Positions 1 to 5,943 of a stretch of 11,587 nt of DNA are shown in pieces. How positions within the stretch are numbered: the first letter of the stretch is position 1; each line of letters opens with the position of its first letter. This stretch comes from Clostridia bacterium (GTDB lineage Bacteria > Bacillota > Clostridia > Oscillospirales > QAMX01). The stretch lies in assembly GCA_017556885.1 (NCBI GenBank), contig JAFYLV010000086.1, positions 1 through 11,587 on the forward strand, given 5' to 3'. The position numbers were made by a program, and so were the translations under genes. Under the pieces are notes generated by a model, which was given only the letters and a program-made list of their open reading frames with translations, had not been told where the DNA came from and did not search any database.

Positions 1-1
1 C

Positions 2-430
2 CTCACCATGTTGGATGCCACCGGTAAGAAAACGGAGTTCCTGCGCATGATGTGCGAGGAAATGGGCGTTTCCGGCGGAGAACCCCTGCAGGGCCGCGCC
101 GAGGAGCTGGGGCACGATCCCGCCCGACGGGAACGGTATGACGCCGTGCTTTCCCGCGCCGTAGCCTCTATGGATAAGCTGGACGAGCTTTGCCTGCCGC
201 TTTGCCGCGTTGGCGGTGTCTTTCTTGCGCTGAAATCGGCAGCAGGACGTGAAGAGTGCGAAAAAGCCGCCTCCGGTCTTGCAAAGCTCGGTGCCTCCGC
301 ACCGGAATTCTTCCCTTATCAGCTGCCCGGCGATCAGCCGGAAAGCCTTGCGGTCCGCATCCGGAAATGCAAACCTACCCCGGCGGCCTATCCCAGAGCC
401 TTCGGTGCGATTAAAAAGAGACCGTTGTAA
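2..430 (+). CDS. rsmG: 16S rRNA (guanine-N7)-methyltransferase RsmG, C-terminal part (5' truncated)
   Basis: This is the end of RsmG (GidB), the S-adenosylmethionine-dependent enzyme that makes m7G527 in 16S rRNA. The reading frame is open from base 2 and ends at TAA 428–430, giving about 142 visible residues of a family that is usually 210–240 long, so the start and the SAM-binding glycine loop lie outside the window. Family marks that are visible: LTMLDATGKKTEFL at the edge (the strand and helix following the SAM motif), LSRAVASMDKL (the RAVA motif), the GGVFLALKS strand, and the typical tail PTPAAYPRAFGAIKKRPL. The usual G after the LK of that strand is S here, a small deviation. In many Bacillota rsmG precedes parA/soj directly; here one extra gene lies between them. 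Confidence is high from the combined motifs and the neighbourhood. Confidence 0.92.
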   Translation, partial: LTMLDATGKKTEFLRMMCEEMGVSGGEPLQGRAEELGHDPARRERYDAVLSRAVASMDKLDELCLPLCRVGGVFLALKSAAGREECEKAASGLAKLGASAPEFFPYQLPGDQPESLAVRIRKCKPTPAAYPRAFGAIKKRPL

Positions 431-462
431 TTGAAATGAGATGTTTCCCCAAAAAACAGCTG

Positions 463-507
463 CAGTCCTGCCAAAATCTTCTGGCAGGACTGTTATTGTA
501 TATTTTT
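463..507 (+). terminator. Rho-independent terminator after rsmG
   Basis: A perfect inverted repeat CAGTCCTGCC (463–472) / GGCAGGACTG (483–492) has one further A-T pair inside and an 8-nt loop. It is preceded by a run of six A and followed by a T-rich stretch, TTATTGTATATTTTT. The T run is interrupted, so efficiency may be moderate. It starts 32 bp after the rsmG stop. Confidence 0.75.
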
Positions 508-524
508 GGGCAGTGTGATAGAAT
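496..524 (+). promoter_or_regulatory. Possible sigma-A promoter for the ACT/MBL gene
   Basis: A -10-like TAGAAT at 519–524 (five of six consensus bases) sits 17 bp downstream of a weak -35-like TTGTAT at 496–501. The site follows the rsmG terminator hairpin and precedes the next gene by about 45 bp, which is where a promoter is expected. The -35 match is poor, so this is tentative. Confidence 0.3.
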
Positions 525-568
525 GTAGTGGGAATTTTCCAATTTTCTCCCAGCAGTAGGTGAATACG

Positions 569-2002
569 ATGAAGAAAACATATGCAACTTCCATGCCGAA
601 CCATATCGGCGCTTTTTTGAAAGCCAGTAAATGCTTTGCAGCGCTGGGTATCAATATCACCCGGGTCAGCTATGATAAAACGGTGGATTCCCACATGCTC
701 TTTTTGGATGTTGACGGTACAGAGGAGCAGATCCGCAAGGCAGACGCAGAGCTGGAAAAAATCGGTTATCTGCAGAACAAAGGCACAGATTCCAGTATTG
801 TGCTGATCGAATTTACTCTGAAGGATGTGCCCGGCAGCGTTACCGATGTGCTGGAGCTCATCAACCGCTTCAATTTTAACATTTCCTATATCAATTCCCA
901 GGAAAACGGCACGGATTTTCAGAAATTTAAAATGGGATTGCATGTGGACGATCCCGGCCGCATCTCCACCTTTATGGAGCAGGCGGAGCAGCTTTGCAAG
1001 GTGCGAATCATCGACTATAACAGCTCCGGACGCGCCTACGACAACAGTATTTTCTACAGCGCCTTTGTGCGCGGACTTGCCCAGATGCTGGATCTGTCCG
1101 AGGAGAAAAAACAGAGCCTTTTGGTTTTCTCAAATCTTGCCATGCAGACCCTTGACGAGCAAGGATTGTCCCCCTATCGTACTTTTGACAGCATCAGCAA
1201 GTTTGCGGAACTGCTGGCAAACTCTAAAAATGACCAGTTTATTCCCAGAATTACCACCCATTCTGTGTCGGAAAAGACGCAGATCCTGCTCATTGAGCCG
1301 GCTTGCGGCAGCAACACAGCGGTGATCCTCAGCGGAGGAGAGCTTCTGTGCGTGGATAGCGGCTATGCATGTTATAAAACGGAAATGCTGGAAATTCTCC
1401 GTTCGGCGATTCCCGGCTTTGATGATATGCCAAAGCGGCTGCTGCTGACACATGCGGATGTTGATCACTGCGGCCTGATGGATGTGTTTGATGAGATCAT
1501 TGTCAGCGCAAATTCTGCCCGCAGCCTGATTCGTGAAACCAAGGGCGAGAACGGCTTCCGGGAGGAAAATCCGCTGCATAAGCCCTATATCAATATCTGC
1601 AAGATCCTGACCTCGTACAAAACCGTCGACCCGTCCAGACTGAAAACGCCCTGGCAGGATTTGGAACATACGCAGGAACCCCTGACACAAATCGGTTTCT
1701 TCGACTTTGGGGATCTGCATTTTGAGGTTTATGAGGGTAAAGGCGGCCATCTGCCCGGCGAGGTGGTTTTGATCGATTATAAAAACAACATTGCCTTCAC
1801 CGGCGATGTATATATCAATATCCACGGTCTCACGGCAGAGCAGGCAGAGTATAACCAGTATGCCCCCATTCTGATGACATCGGTGGATACCGACCGTCTT
1901 CTCTGCGGCGAGGAGCGCACCGCAATCCTGCGCCGGCTGGGTGTTGGCAACTGGAAGATCTTCGGTGCCCACGGTGCCCCCAAGGACTATTCTGTAAAAT
2001 GA
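569..2002 (+). CDS. ACT–ACT–metallo-beta-lactamase-fold protein
   Basis: A 477-residue protein. Residues ~1–70 and ~75–155 each read as an ACT-like small-molecule-binding domain: first PNHIGAFLKASKCFAALGIN, then LKDVPGSVTDVLELINRFNF with ISYINSQ. A helical linker (~156–215) leads to a metallo-beta-lactamase fold. Candidate metal ligands are H295-x-D297-x-D299-H300 (THADVDHCG), H394 (GGHLPGE), D413 (FTGD) and H468 (GAHGAP). The usual second His of HxHxDH is Asp here. A hydrolase gated by an amino acid or similar ligand is a fair inference, but the substrate is unknown. ATG 569 is chosen because TAGGTG at 557–562 is well spaced from it, whereas GTG 560, in the same frame, has no upstream site. 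The gene has its own terminators on both sides and looks monocistronic. The fold is confident, the function is not. Confidence 0.85.
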   Translation: MKKTYATSMPNHIGAFLKASKCFAALGINITRVSYDKTVDSHMLFLDVDGTEEQIRKADAELEKIGYLQNKGTDSSIVLIEFTLKDVPGSVTDVLELINRFNFNISYINSQENGTDFQKFKMGLHVDDPGRISTFMEQAEQLCKVRIIDYNSSGRAYDNSIFYSAFVRGLAQMLDLSEEKKQSLLVFSNLAMQTLDEQGLSPYRTFDSISKFAELLANSKNDQFIPRITTHSVSEKTQILLIEPACGSNTAVILSGGELLCVDSGYACYKTEMLEILRSAIPGFDDMPKRLLLTHADVDHCGLMDVFDEIIVSANSARSLIRETKGENGFREENPLHKPYINICKILTSYKTVDPSRLKTPWQDLEHTQEPLTQIGFFDFGDLHFEVYEGKGGHLPGEVVLIDYKNNIAFTGDVYINIHGLTAEQAEYNQYAPILMTSVDTDRLLCGEERTAILRRLGVGNWKIFGAHGAPKDYSVK

Positions 2003-2013
2003 TATAGCGGAAC

Positions 2014-2056
2014 AACGGAGCGTATCGCCATCGGTACGCTCCGTTAACTGTTTTCT
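2014..2056 (+). terminator. Strong hairpin terminator after the ACT/MBL gene
   Basis: A perfect 11-bp inverted repeat AACGGAGCGTA (2014–2024) / TACGCTCCGTT (2035–2045) has three more pairs inside (one G-T) and a 4-nt CCAT loop. It is followed by a TGTTTTCT tract. It begins 11 bp after the stop codon and insulates the parAB control region from upstream transcription. Confidence 0.8.
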
Positions 2057-2085
2057 CCTTTGTTTCACGTGATACAAAGGAGAAA
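2052..2085. repeat. 34-bp near-perfect palindrome centred on a parS site
   Basis: Two 17-bp arms, 2052–2068 and 2069–2085, are reverse complements except for one pair (T2064 opposite T2073). The centre is CACGTG. The outer arms, TTTCTCCTTTG and CAAAGGAGAAA, extend the symmetry well beyond the 16-bp ParB site. In RNA the same sequence could fold into a long hairpin. Confidence 0.8.
2061..2076. other. parS: parS site 1 (ParB/Spo0J binding site)
   Basis: TGTTTCACGTGATACA differs at one position (T for A at base 13) from the Bacillus parS consensus TGTTTCACGTGAAACA. Known role: ParB dimers load here, then slide as CTP-dependent clamps to form the partition complex. It lies about 120 bp upstream of the parA start, in the same control region as a second site, and the matching parB gene is in the window. 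Confidence 0.88.
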
Positions 2086-2096
2086 TACAAGCCGGC

Positions 2097-2114
2097 GCGT
2101 TTCACGTGAAACGC
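2097..2114. other. parS: parS site 2 (perfect 18-bp palindrome)
   Basis: GCGTTTCACGTGAAACGC is a perfect 18-bp palindrome containing the full 14-bp parS core GTTTCACGTGAAAC. Only the outermost bases of the 16-mer differ from the Bacillus consensus (C/G for T/A). Its centre is 37 bp from that of site 1. With the core intact this should be the better ParB target of the two. Confidence 0.92.
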
Positions 2115-2132
2115 CAGCTGACACTCATTTAC

Positions 2133-2158
2133 AATTCCGTCTTTATTTTGACGGAATT
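2133..2158. promoter_or_regulatory. Operator-like inverted repeat upstream of parA
   Basis: AATTCCGTC (2133–2141) and GACGGAATT (2150–2158) form perfect 9-bp arms around an 8-nt T-rich spacer. The repeat covers the -35 region and ends 4 bp before the extended -10 of parA, so a bound protein would block RNA polymerase. No T run follows, which argues against a terminator. The binding protein is not identifiable here. Confidence 0.45.
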
Positions 2159-2170
2159 CTATGCTATAAT
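2142..2170 (+). promoter_or_regulatory. Extended -10 promoter of the parAB operon
   Basis: TATAAT at 2165–2170 is a perfect -10 hexamer, and the preceding TGC (2162–2164) makes it an extended -10. The best -35 at 17-bp spacing is TTTATT (2142–2147), only three of six consensus bases, as is common for extended -10 promoters. Transcription would start near 2177, about 20 bp before the parA ATG. Confidence 0.65.
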
Positions 2171-2197
2171 AAAGCGTACGAGAGGAGGCGCATTCAA

Positions 2198-2953
2198 ATG
2201 GGTAAAATCATCGCCGTTGCGAATCAGAAGGGCGGCGTGGGAAAAACCACCACGGCGGTCAATCTTGCGGCTGCATTGCAGGCCATTGGAAAGAAAACCC
2301 TGTTAGTGGATTTCGACCCGCAGGGAAACGCCTCCAGCGGCTCCGGCGTTGACCATAGCCGTGGCCTTACGGTCTATGAGTGCATTCTCGGTACCGGAAA
2401 GGTGGAGGAAGCCATCCGTCACACCGACTGGGGCGACTGTCTGCCCGCCGGTGTCAATCTCTCCGGCGCGGAGATCGAGCTCATCGCTCTGGACCGCCGG
2501 GAATATCGGCTTCGGGACTGTCTGCGCGCCGTGTCGGACCGATACGACTATATTTTTATTGACTGCCCGCCTTCCCTCGGTTTGCTGACCGTCAATGCGC
2601 TCTGCGCGGCGGACAGTGTGCTCATCCCTCTGCAGTGCGAATATTACGCGCTGGAGGGACTTTCCCAGCTGATCAATACCGTCCGCCTCATGCGGCGCGG
2701 CCTCAATCCGGCTTTGGATATCGAAGGTATCCTCTTTACCATGTTTGATAGCCGAACCAACCTCGCAAATGCCGTCGTCAACGAAGTAAAGGCGCATTTT
2801 GCGGATAAAATATATCGGACAGTCATTCCCAGAAACATCCGCCTCTCTGAGGCGCCCAGCCACGGCAAACCCGTGATCTGGTACGATAAATATTCCCGCG
2901 GCGCCGAAAGCTATCGGGCGCTGGCGGCAGAATTTGCAGAAAGGCGGCGGTAA
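2198..2953 (+). CDS. parA: Chromosome partitioning ATPase ParA (Soj)
   Basis: A 251-residue ParA/MinD-type ATPase that binds DNA non-specifically as an ATP dimer, is stimulated by ParB, and in Bacillota also influences DnaA. Visible motifs: deviant Walker A K11-GGVGKTT-18 with the signature lysine K11 and K16; the A' motif LLVDFDPQGN with D40; and the Walker B strand YIFIDCPPSLG with D122. The late segment PRNIRLSEAPSHGKPV is also typical of Soj. The start is set at ATG 2198 because AGAGGAGG (2181–2188) lies 9 bp upstream and MGKIIAVANQKGG is the family N-terminus; the frame runs open further upstream only through the promoter and parS region. Length is normal. It is the first gene of an apparent operon, with parB starting 3 bp after its stop. 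Confidence 0.96.
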   Translation: MGKIIAVANQKGGVGKTTTAVNLAAALQAIGKKTLLVDFDPQGNASSGSGVDHSRGLTVYECILGTGKVEEAIRHTDWGDCLPAGVNLSGAEIELIALDRREYRLRDCLRAVSDRYDYIFIDCPPSLGLLTVNALCAADSVLIPLQCEYYALEGLSQLINTVRLMRRGLNPALDIEGILFTMFDSRTNLANAVVNEVKAHFADKIYRTVIPRNIRLSEAPSHGKPVIWYDKYSRGAESYRALAAEFAERRR

Positions 2954-2956
2954 AAT

Positions 2957-3814
2957 ATGGCACAAAAAGCACAAATGGGTCTCGGAAAGGGACTTTCCGC
3001 GCTTCTTGGCGATCTCGACGGCGGAAGTGCGCCTCAGCCGGAGGTTGCGAAGCTGAAGATCTCCCGCATCGAACCCAACCGCGAGCAGCCCCGAACAAAG
3101 TTTGAAGAAGCCGCCCTCGAGGAGCTGGCAGAAAGCATTCGCATCCACGGTGTGATCACCCCCGTTGTGGTTCGCCGTATCGGGGAAGACCGCTATCAGC
3201 TCATCGCCGGCGAGCGCAGATACCGCGCATCCCGCCTTGCGGGGCTGGACGAGCTTCCTGCCCGCGTATTGGAGGTGGATGAGACCGAGGCCTATGAAAT
3301 GGCCATGGTGGAAAACCTGCAGCGCGAGGATCTCGACCCCATTGAGGAAGCCGAAGGCTACCGCGTGCTCTGCGAGACCTACGGCCTATCCAAGGAGGAG
3401 GCGGCCCGGCGTGTGGGCAAATCCCGTCCTGCCGTTGCCAATGCCATGCGTCTGCTGGCTTTGCCCGAAGAGGTCAAAGCCATGGTCACCGCAGGCGAGA
3501 TCACCGCAGGCCATGCCCGCGCGGTGCTCTCCGTTCCCGCGGAAAAGGATCGCCTGCCGGCGGCACGTATCATTGCCGAAAAGGGTATGAGTGTTCGCCA
3601 GGCGGAGGCTTTCTGCGCAAAATTCGGTGTAGAAAAGCCGGAAAAGCCCGTAAAGCCGGTGGTTGATTATACCGCAGACCTTGCGGATCGCCTTTCCCGC
3701 GATATGGGACGGCGCGTACAGGTCACCTGCAAAAAGGGGCGCGGAACGCTCGTGCTCCATTATGACAATCTGGACGATCTGGATGCGCTGATCGCCCGTA
3801 TCACTAAGAACTGA
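2957..3814 (+). CDS. parB: Chromosome partitioning protein ParB (Spo0J)
   Basis: A 285-residue parS-binding CTPase clamp. In order: an N-terminal LGKGLSALLGD peptide (residues 8–18), the type of segment that stimulates the ParA ATPase; the CTP-binding domain (~30–125) with GERRYRA at 85–91 and MVENLQREDLDPIEEAEGY; the helix-turn-helix (~142–170, YGLSKEEAARRVGKSRPAVANAMRLLALP) that reads parS; and a C-terminal dimerisation segment (~220–285, including DLADRLSRDMGRRVQVTCKKGRG). No catalytic or binding motif appears to be missing. The GGCGGCGG stretch at 2943–2950 is a poor ribosome site, so translation is probably coupled to parA, whose stop is 3 bp away. Its two likely binding sites lie just upstream of parA, which allows binding there to feed back on operon expression (inference). 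Confidence 0.96.
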   Translation: MAQKAQMGLGKGLSALLGDLDGGSAPQPEVAKLKISRIEPNREQPRTKFEEAALEELAESIRIHGVITPVVVRRIGEDRYQLIAGERRYRASRLAGLDELPARVLEVDETEAYEMAMVENLQREDLDPIEEAEGYRVLCETYGLSKEEAARRVGKSRPAVANAMRLLALPEEVKAMVTAGEITAGHARAVLSVPAEKDRLPAARIIAEKGMSVRQAEAFCAKFGVEKPEKPVKPVVDYTADLADRLSRDMGRRVQVTCKKGRGTLVLHYDNLDDLDALIARITKN

Positions 3815-3835
3815 CCCTAAGGACGGAGGTAGAAT

Positions 3836-4390
3836 ATGTCTGAAAACGAAAAGAAGGAAGTCGGCAAGACCGAGCCCAATCGCCCGAACCGCGAAAAGAC
3901 CCGCAAAATGCTTATGATCTACGCCCTTGTCTTTGTGGGCGTGGTACTTCTGCTGGTTTTGGTCTCCTGGGGTGTGCAGATGCGCGAAAATCAGCGTCTG
4001 GAGGACATTCTGGAGGAGCAACAGATCGCTGCCAACGGCGTAGCGGAAAAGTATGACAATCTCCGCAAGGAAAATGATAAGCTCATCGCAAATAACAAGG
4101 ACCTGCAGCAAAAGGCCGACTCCATGGATGCCATTCTTGGTCCCGTGAAGGAAGATATCGACGGAAAGACCGATGCTGAGGCCGCCGATCTGCTCTTAAA
4201 GAGCGTTCGCCGCGCGGAGGGCCTGCAGGCTCTTTCCGAGTTGCAGCGTACCTATCGCAAGAGTACGAAGGCCGTTTGCCGCGTGCTCATCGCAAAGATG
4301 GAACAGGAGTGTTACTCCGAATGGTTCACAAAAGACGAACTTACGGAGTATGAATACATAAAGAAACAGGTCAATTACGTTTCTAAATGA
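3836..4390 (+). CDS. Small membrane-anchored coiled-coil protein of unknown function
   Basis: A 184-residue protein not recognised as a named family. It has a charged N-terminus of about 24 residues rich in Lys, Glu and Arg, then one hydrophobic segment at 25–47 (MLMIYALVFVGVVLLLVLVSW). A heptad-like coiled coil follows at ~50–97 (ENQRLEDILEEQQ to KDLQQKADSMDAI), then a mixed helical C-terminal part. The positive N-terminus predicts that end in the cytoplasm and the coiled coil outside, a layout reminiscent of FtsL/DivIC-like proteins, but no specific similarity can be claimed. GGAGGT at 3825–3830 precedes ATG 3836. The gene lies 21 bp after parB on the same strand with no terminator between, so co-transcription with parAB is likely. 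A link to segregation or envelope work is only suggested by position. Confidence 0.85.
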   Translation: MSENEKKEVGKTEPNRPNREKTRKMLMIYALVFVGVVLLLVLVSWGVQMRENQRLEDILEEQQIAANGVAEKYDNLRKENDKLIANNKDLQQKADSMDAILGPVKEDIDGKTDAEAADLLLKSVRRAEGLQALSELQRTYRKSTKAVCRVLIAKMEQECYSEWFTKDELTEYEYIKKQVNYVSK

Positions 4391-4430
4391 GTGAATATTG
4401 CAAAAATATTCGGATTAGCGGAGGGATAAA

Positions 4431-5876
4431 ATGGAGTTCTTGCAGAAATACGGGCTGCTGCTTATAGTTGGCCTTATTGTTCTGATTTGTGCTGGTTTTA
4501 TGCTCCTTCGTATGCGCCGTCTGCGCCGCCGTACGGCTTGCCTGAAGGAGGCCGCTCCCGACCCTGCCATCATGGAACGGGCAGCGGAGACCCTCTCGCA
4601 GCTCATCAGCTTTAAAACCCTCTCAGTTTCCGAGGAGGACAGTGAGTTTGTCCGCCAGAATGTCTATATTCGTGAGCGTTTCCACCTGCTGTGCAGCCGG
4701 CTCTCTGTTTCCGCCGTGGACGGACGCGGACTTCTGTGCCGCTGGAAGGGTGCGGATGAATCCCTGCGTCCGGTGCTCTTCTGTGCCCATACCGATGTCG
4801 TGCCCGCCGGTGCCGGTTGGAGCCATGAGCCCTTTGCCGGAACCCGGGAAAACGGGTACATCTACGGCCGCGGTGCGGTGGACTGCAAAGGTCCCGCCGT
4901 GGCGCTGCTGGAGGCGGTGGAGCATTTGCTCGCCAGCGGATTTTCTCCCCGCCGCGACGTGTATTTTGAGCTTGGATATGATGAAGAGACCGGCGCGAAG
5001 CTCGGCGCAGGCCGTATGGCAAAATATTTCCGGGAAAAGGGCATTGAGTTTGAAATGGTGCTGGACGAGGGAGACCCCGTGATGGAATCCTCGCCCTGGA
5101 CGGCGCAGCCTGCCGCCTTTGTTGATGTGGCGGAAAAGGGCGTTGTCACGATGCGGATCACCGCCTATGCGCAGCCGGGGCATGCTTCCCGTCCCTCTGC
5201 ACGAAGCTGCGCCGCAGAGCTTGCGGAGGCCGTGGCCCGTATTGAGACGGCCAAATTCCGCCCCCGTCTGACCCGTACGACACGCGCTTTCTTCCGTGAG
5301 CTTGCTCCCTATATGAACCCGTTGGATAAGTTCTTATATGCAAACTTCTGGCTCTTTCGGCCGCTGCTTCTGCATAAGATCTGCAGAGATCCGTACAAAA
5401 ACGCTATCCTTCGCTCCACGGCGGCGGTCACCATGCTTTACGGCGGAAAAGCCCCGAACGTTTTGCCGGAAAAGCTGGAGGCTATCGTCTCCATCCGCGT
5501 GCTTCAGGGGCAGAATACCGATGATATCATCTCATTTTACCGCACGTTGCTTTCCGGACTTGAAGTTGAGTTGACCATCGATAAGGATAGCGAGCCCTCG
5601 GCGGAAAGCGACGCGGACAGCCACTATTTCCGCACGGTCAGCCGTACCGTTCGGGAGCATTTCGGAGATATCCCCGTGATTCCTTCCCTGCTTGCATCGG
5701 CCACCGACGGACGGAAGTTCGAGGGTATCGCCCAGCAGGTTTACAGTTTTGTTCCCCTGCGTCTCTCTGCCGAGGAGCTTTCCGCGGCGCACGGCCCCGA
5801 GGAACGGATCCCCGTGGCGGAGCTTGGCCGTGCGGTGGAGTTTTACCGCGATCTCATCGTTGCGCTCCAAAGCTGA
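4431..5876 (+). CDS. Membrane-anchored M20 family metallopeptidase (carboxypeptidase S/PM20D1 type)
   Basis: A 481-residue zinc amidohydrolase. Residues 8–27 form a single N-terminal membrane segment followed by RMRRLRRR, which probably acts as an uncleaved anchor. Catalytic features in order: H120 and D122 in CAHTDVVP; bridging D151 in YGRGAVDCKG; general-base E185 and ligand E186 in YDEETGA; the LDEGDP segment (D212, E213); the dimerisation-domain motif GHASRP; ATDGRKF; and H454 in AHGPEERIPV. LDEG and TDGRKF fit the carboxypeptidase S/PM20D1 branch, which cleaves C-terminal residues or N-acyl amino acids, better than ArgE or DapE. The substrate is unknown. GGAGGG (4420–4425) lies 5 bp before the ATG. 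It starts 40 bp after the coiled-coil gene and ends at the shared terminator, so it is probably the last gene of the parAB transcript. The positively charged flank after the membrane segment predicts a cytoplasmic catalytic domain, but this orientation is uncertain. Confidence 0.9.
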   Translation: MEFLQKYGLLLIVGLIVLICAGFMLLRMRRLRRRTACLKEAAPDPAIMERAAETLSQLISFKTLSVSEEDSEFVRQNVYIRERFHLLCSRLSVSAVDGRGLLCRWKGADESLRPVLFCAHTDVVPAGAGWSHEPFAGTRENGYIYGRGAVDCKGPAVALLEAVEHLLASGFSPRRDVYFELGYDEETGAKLGAGRMAKYFREKGIEFEMVLDEGDPVMESSPWTAQPAAFVDVAEKGVVTMRITAYAQPGHASRPSARSCAAELAEAVARIETAKFRPRLTRTTRAFFRELAPYMNPLDKFLYANFWLFRPLLLHKICRDPYKNAILRSTAAVTMLYGGKAPNVLPEKLEAIVSIRVLQGQNTDDIISFYRTLLSGLEVELTIDKDSEPSAESDADSHYFRTVSRTVREHFGDIPVIPSLLASATDGRKFEGIAQQVYSFVPLRLSAEELSAAHGPEERIPVAELGRAVEFYRDLIVALQS

Positions 5877-5900
5877 TATTGAAAAATCCTGCATAAATAA

Positions 5901-5940
5901 AACCGGTTCGGAAGACTTCCTTCCGAACCGGTTTTTTTAT
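5901..5940. terminator. Bidirectional terminator between convergent operons
   Basis: A perfect 14-bp stem AACCGGTTCGGAAG (5901–5914) / CTTCCGAACCGGTT (5920–5933) has a 5-nt loop. It is followed by seven T on the + strand (5932–5938) and preceded by the A-rich ATAAATAAAA, which gives a T-rich tail on the - strand. It lies 24 bp after the M20 peptidase stop and 10 bp after the stop of the first glycosidase gene, so it can end both transcripts. Confidence 0.93.
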
Positions 5941-5943
5941 GGA

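Noticed and set aside
1130..2077. A 315-codon open frame on the - strand opposite the ACT/MBL gene
   Set aside because: It lies antisense to a gene with clear ACT and metallo-beta-lactamase motifs and shows no recognisable domain.
2148..2153. TTGACG as a -35 element for parA
   Set aside because: The spacing to the -10 at 2165 would be 11 bp, too short for a sigma-A promoter.
2060..2197. N-terminal extension of parA by 46 codons
   Set aside because: The extension would translate the parS sites and the promoter. The strong ribosome site at 2181–2188 and the conserved N-terminus both fix the start at 2198.
2303..3148. A 281-codon open frame on the - strand opposite parA/parB
   Set aside because: Shadow of parA and parB, whose motifs and operon arrangement are unambiguous.
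4393..4411. Small AT-rich hairpin (GAATATT/AATATTC) between the coiled-coil and M20 genes as a terminator
   Set aside because: The 7-bp A/T stem is weak and no T run follows; the next ribosome site begins 8 bp later, so read-through is expected.
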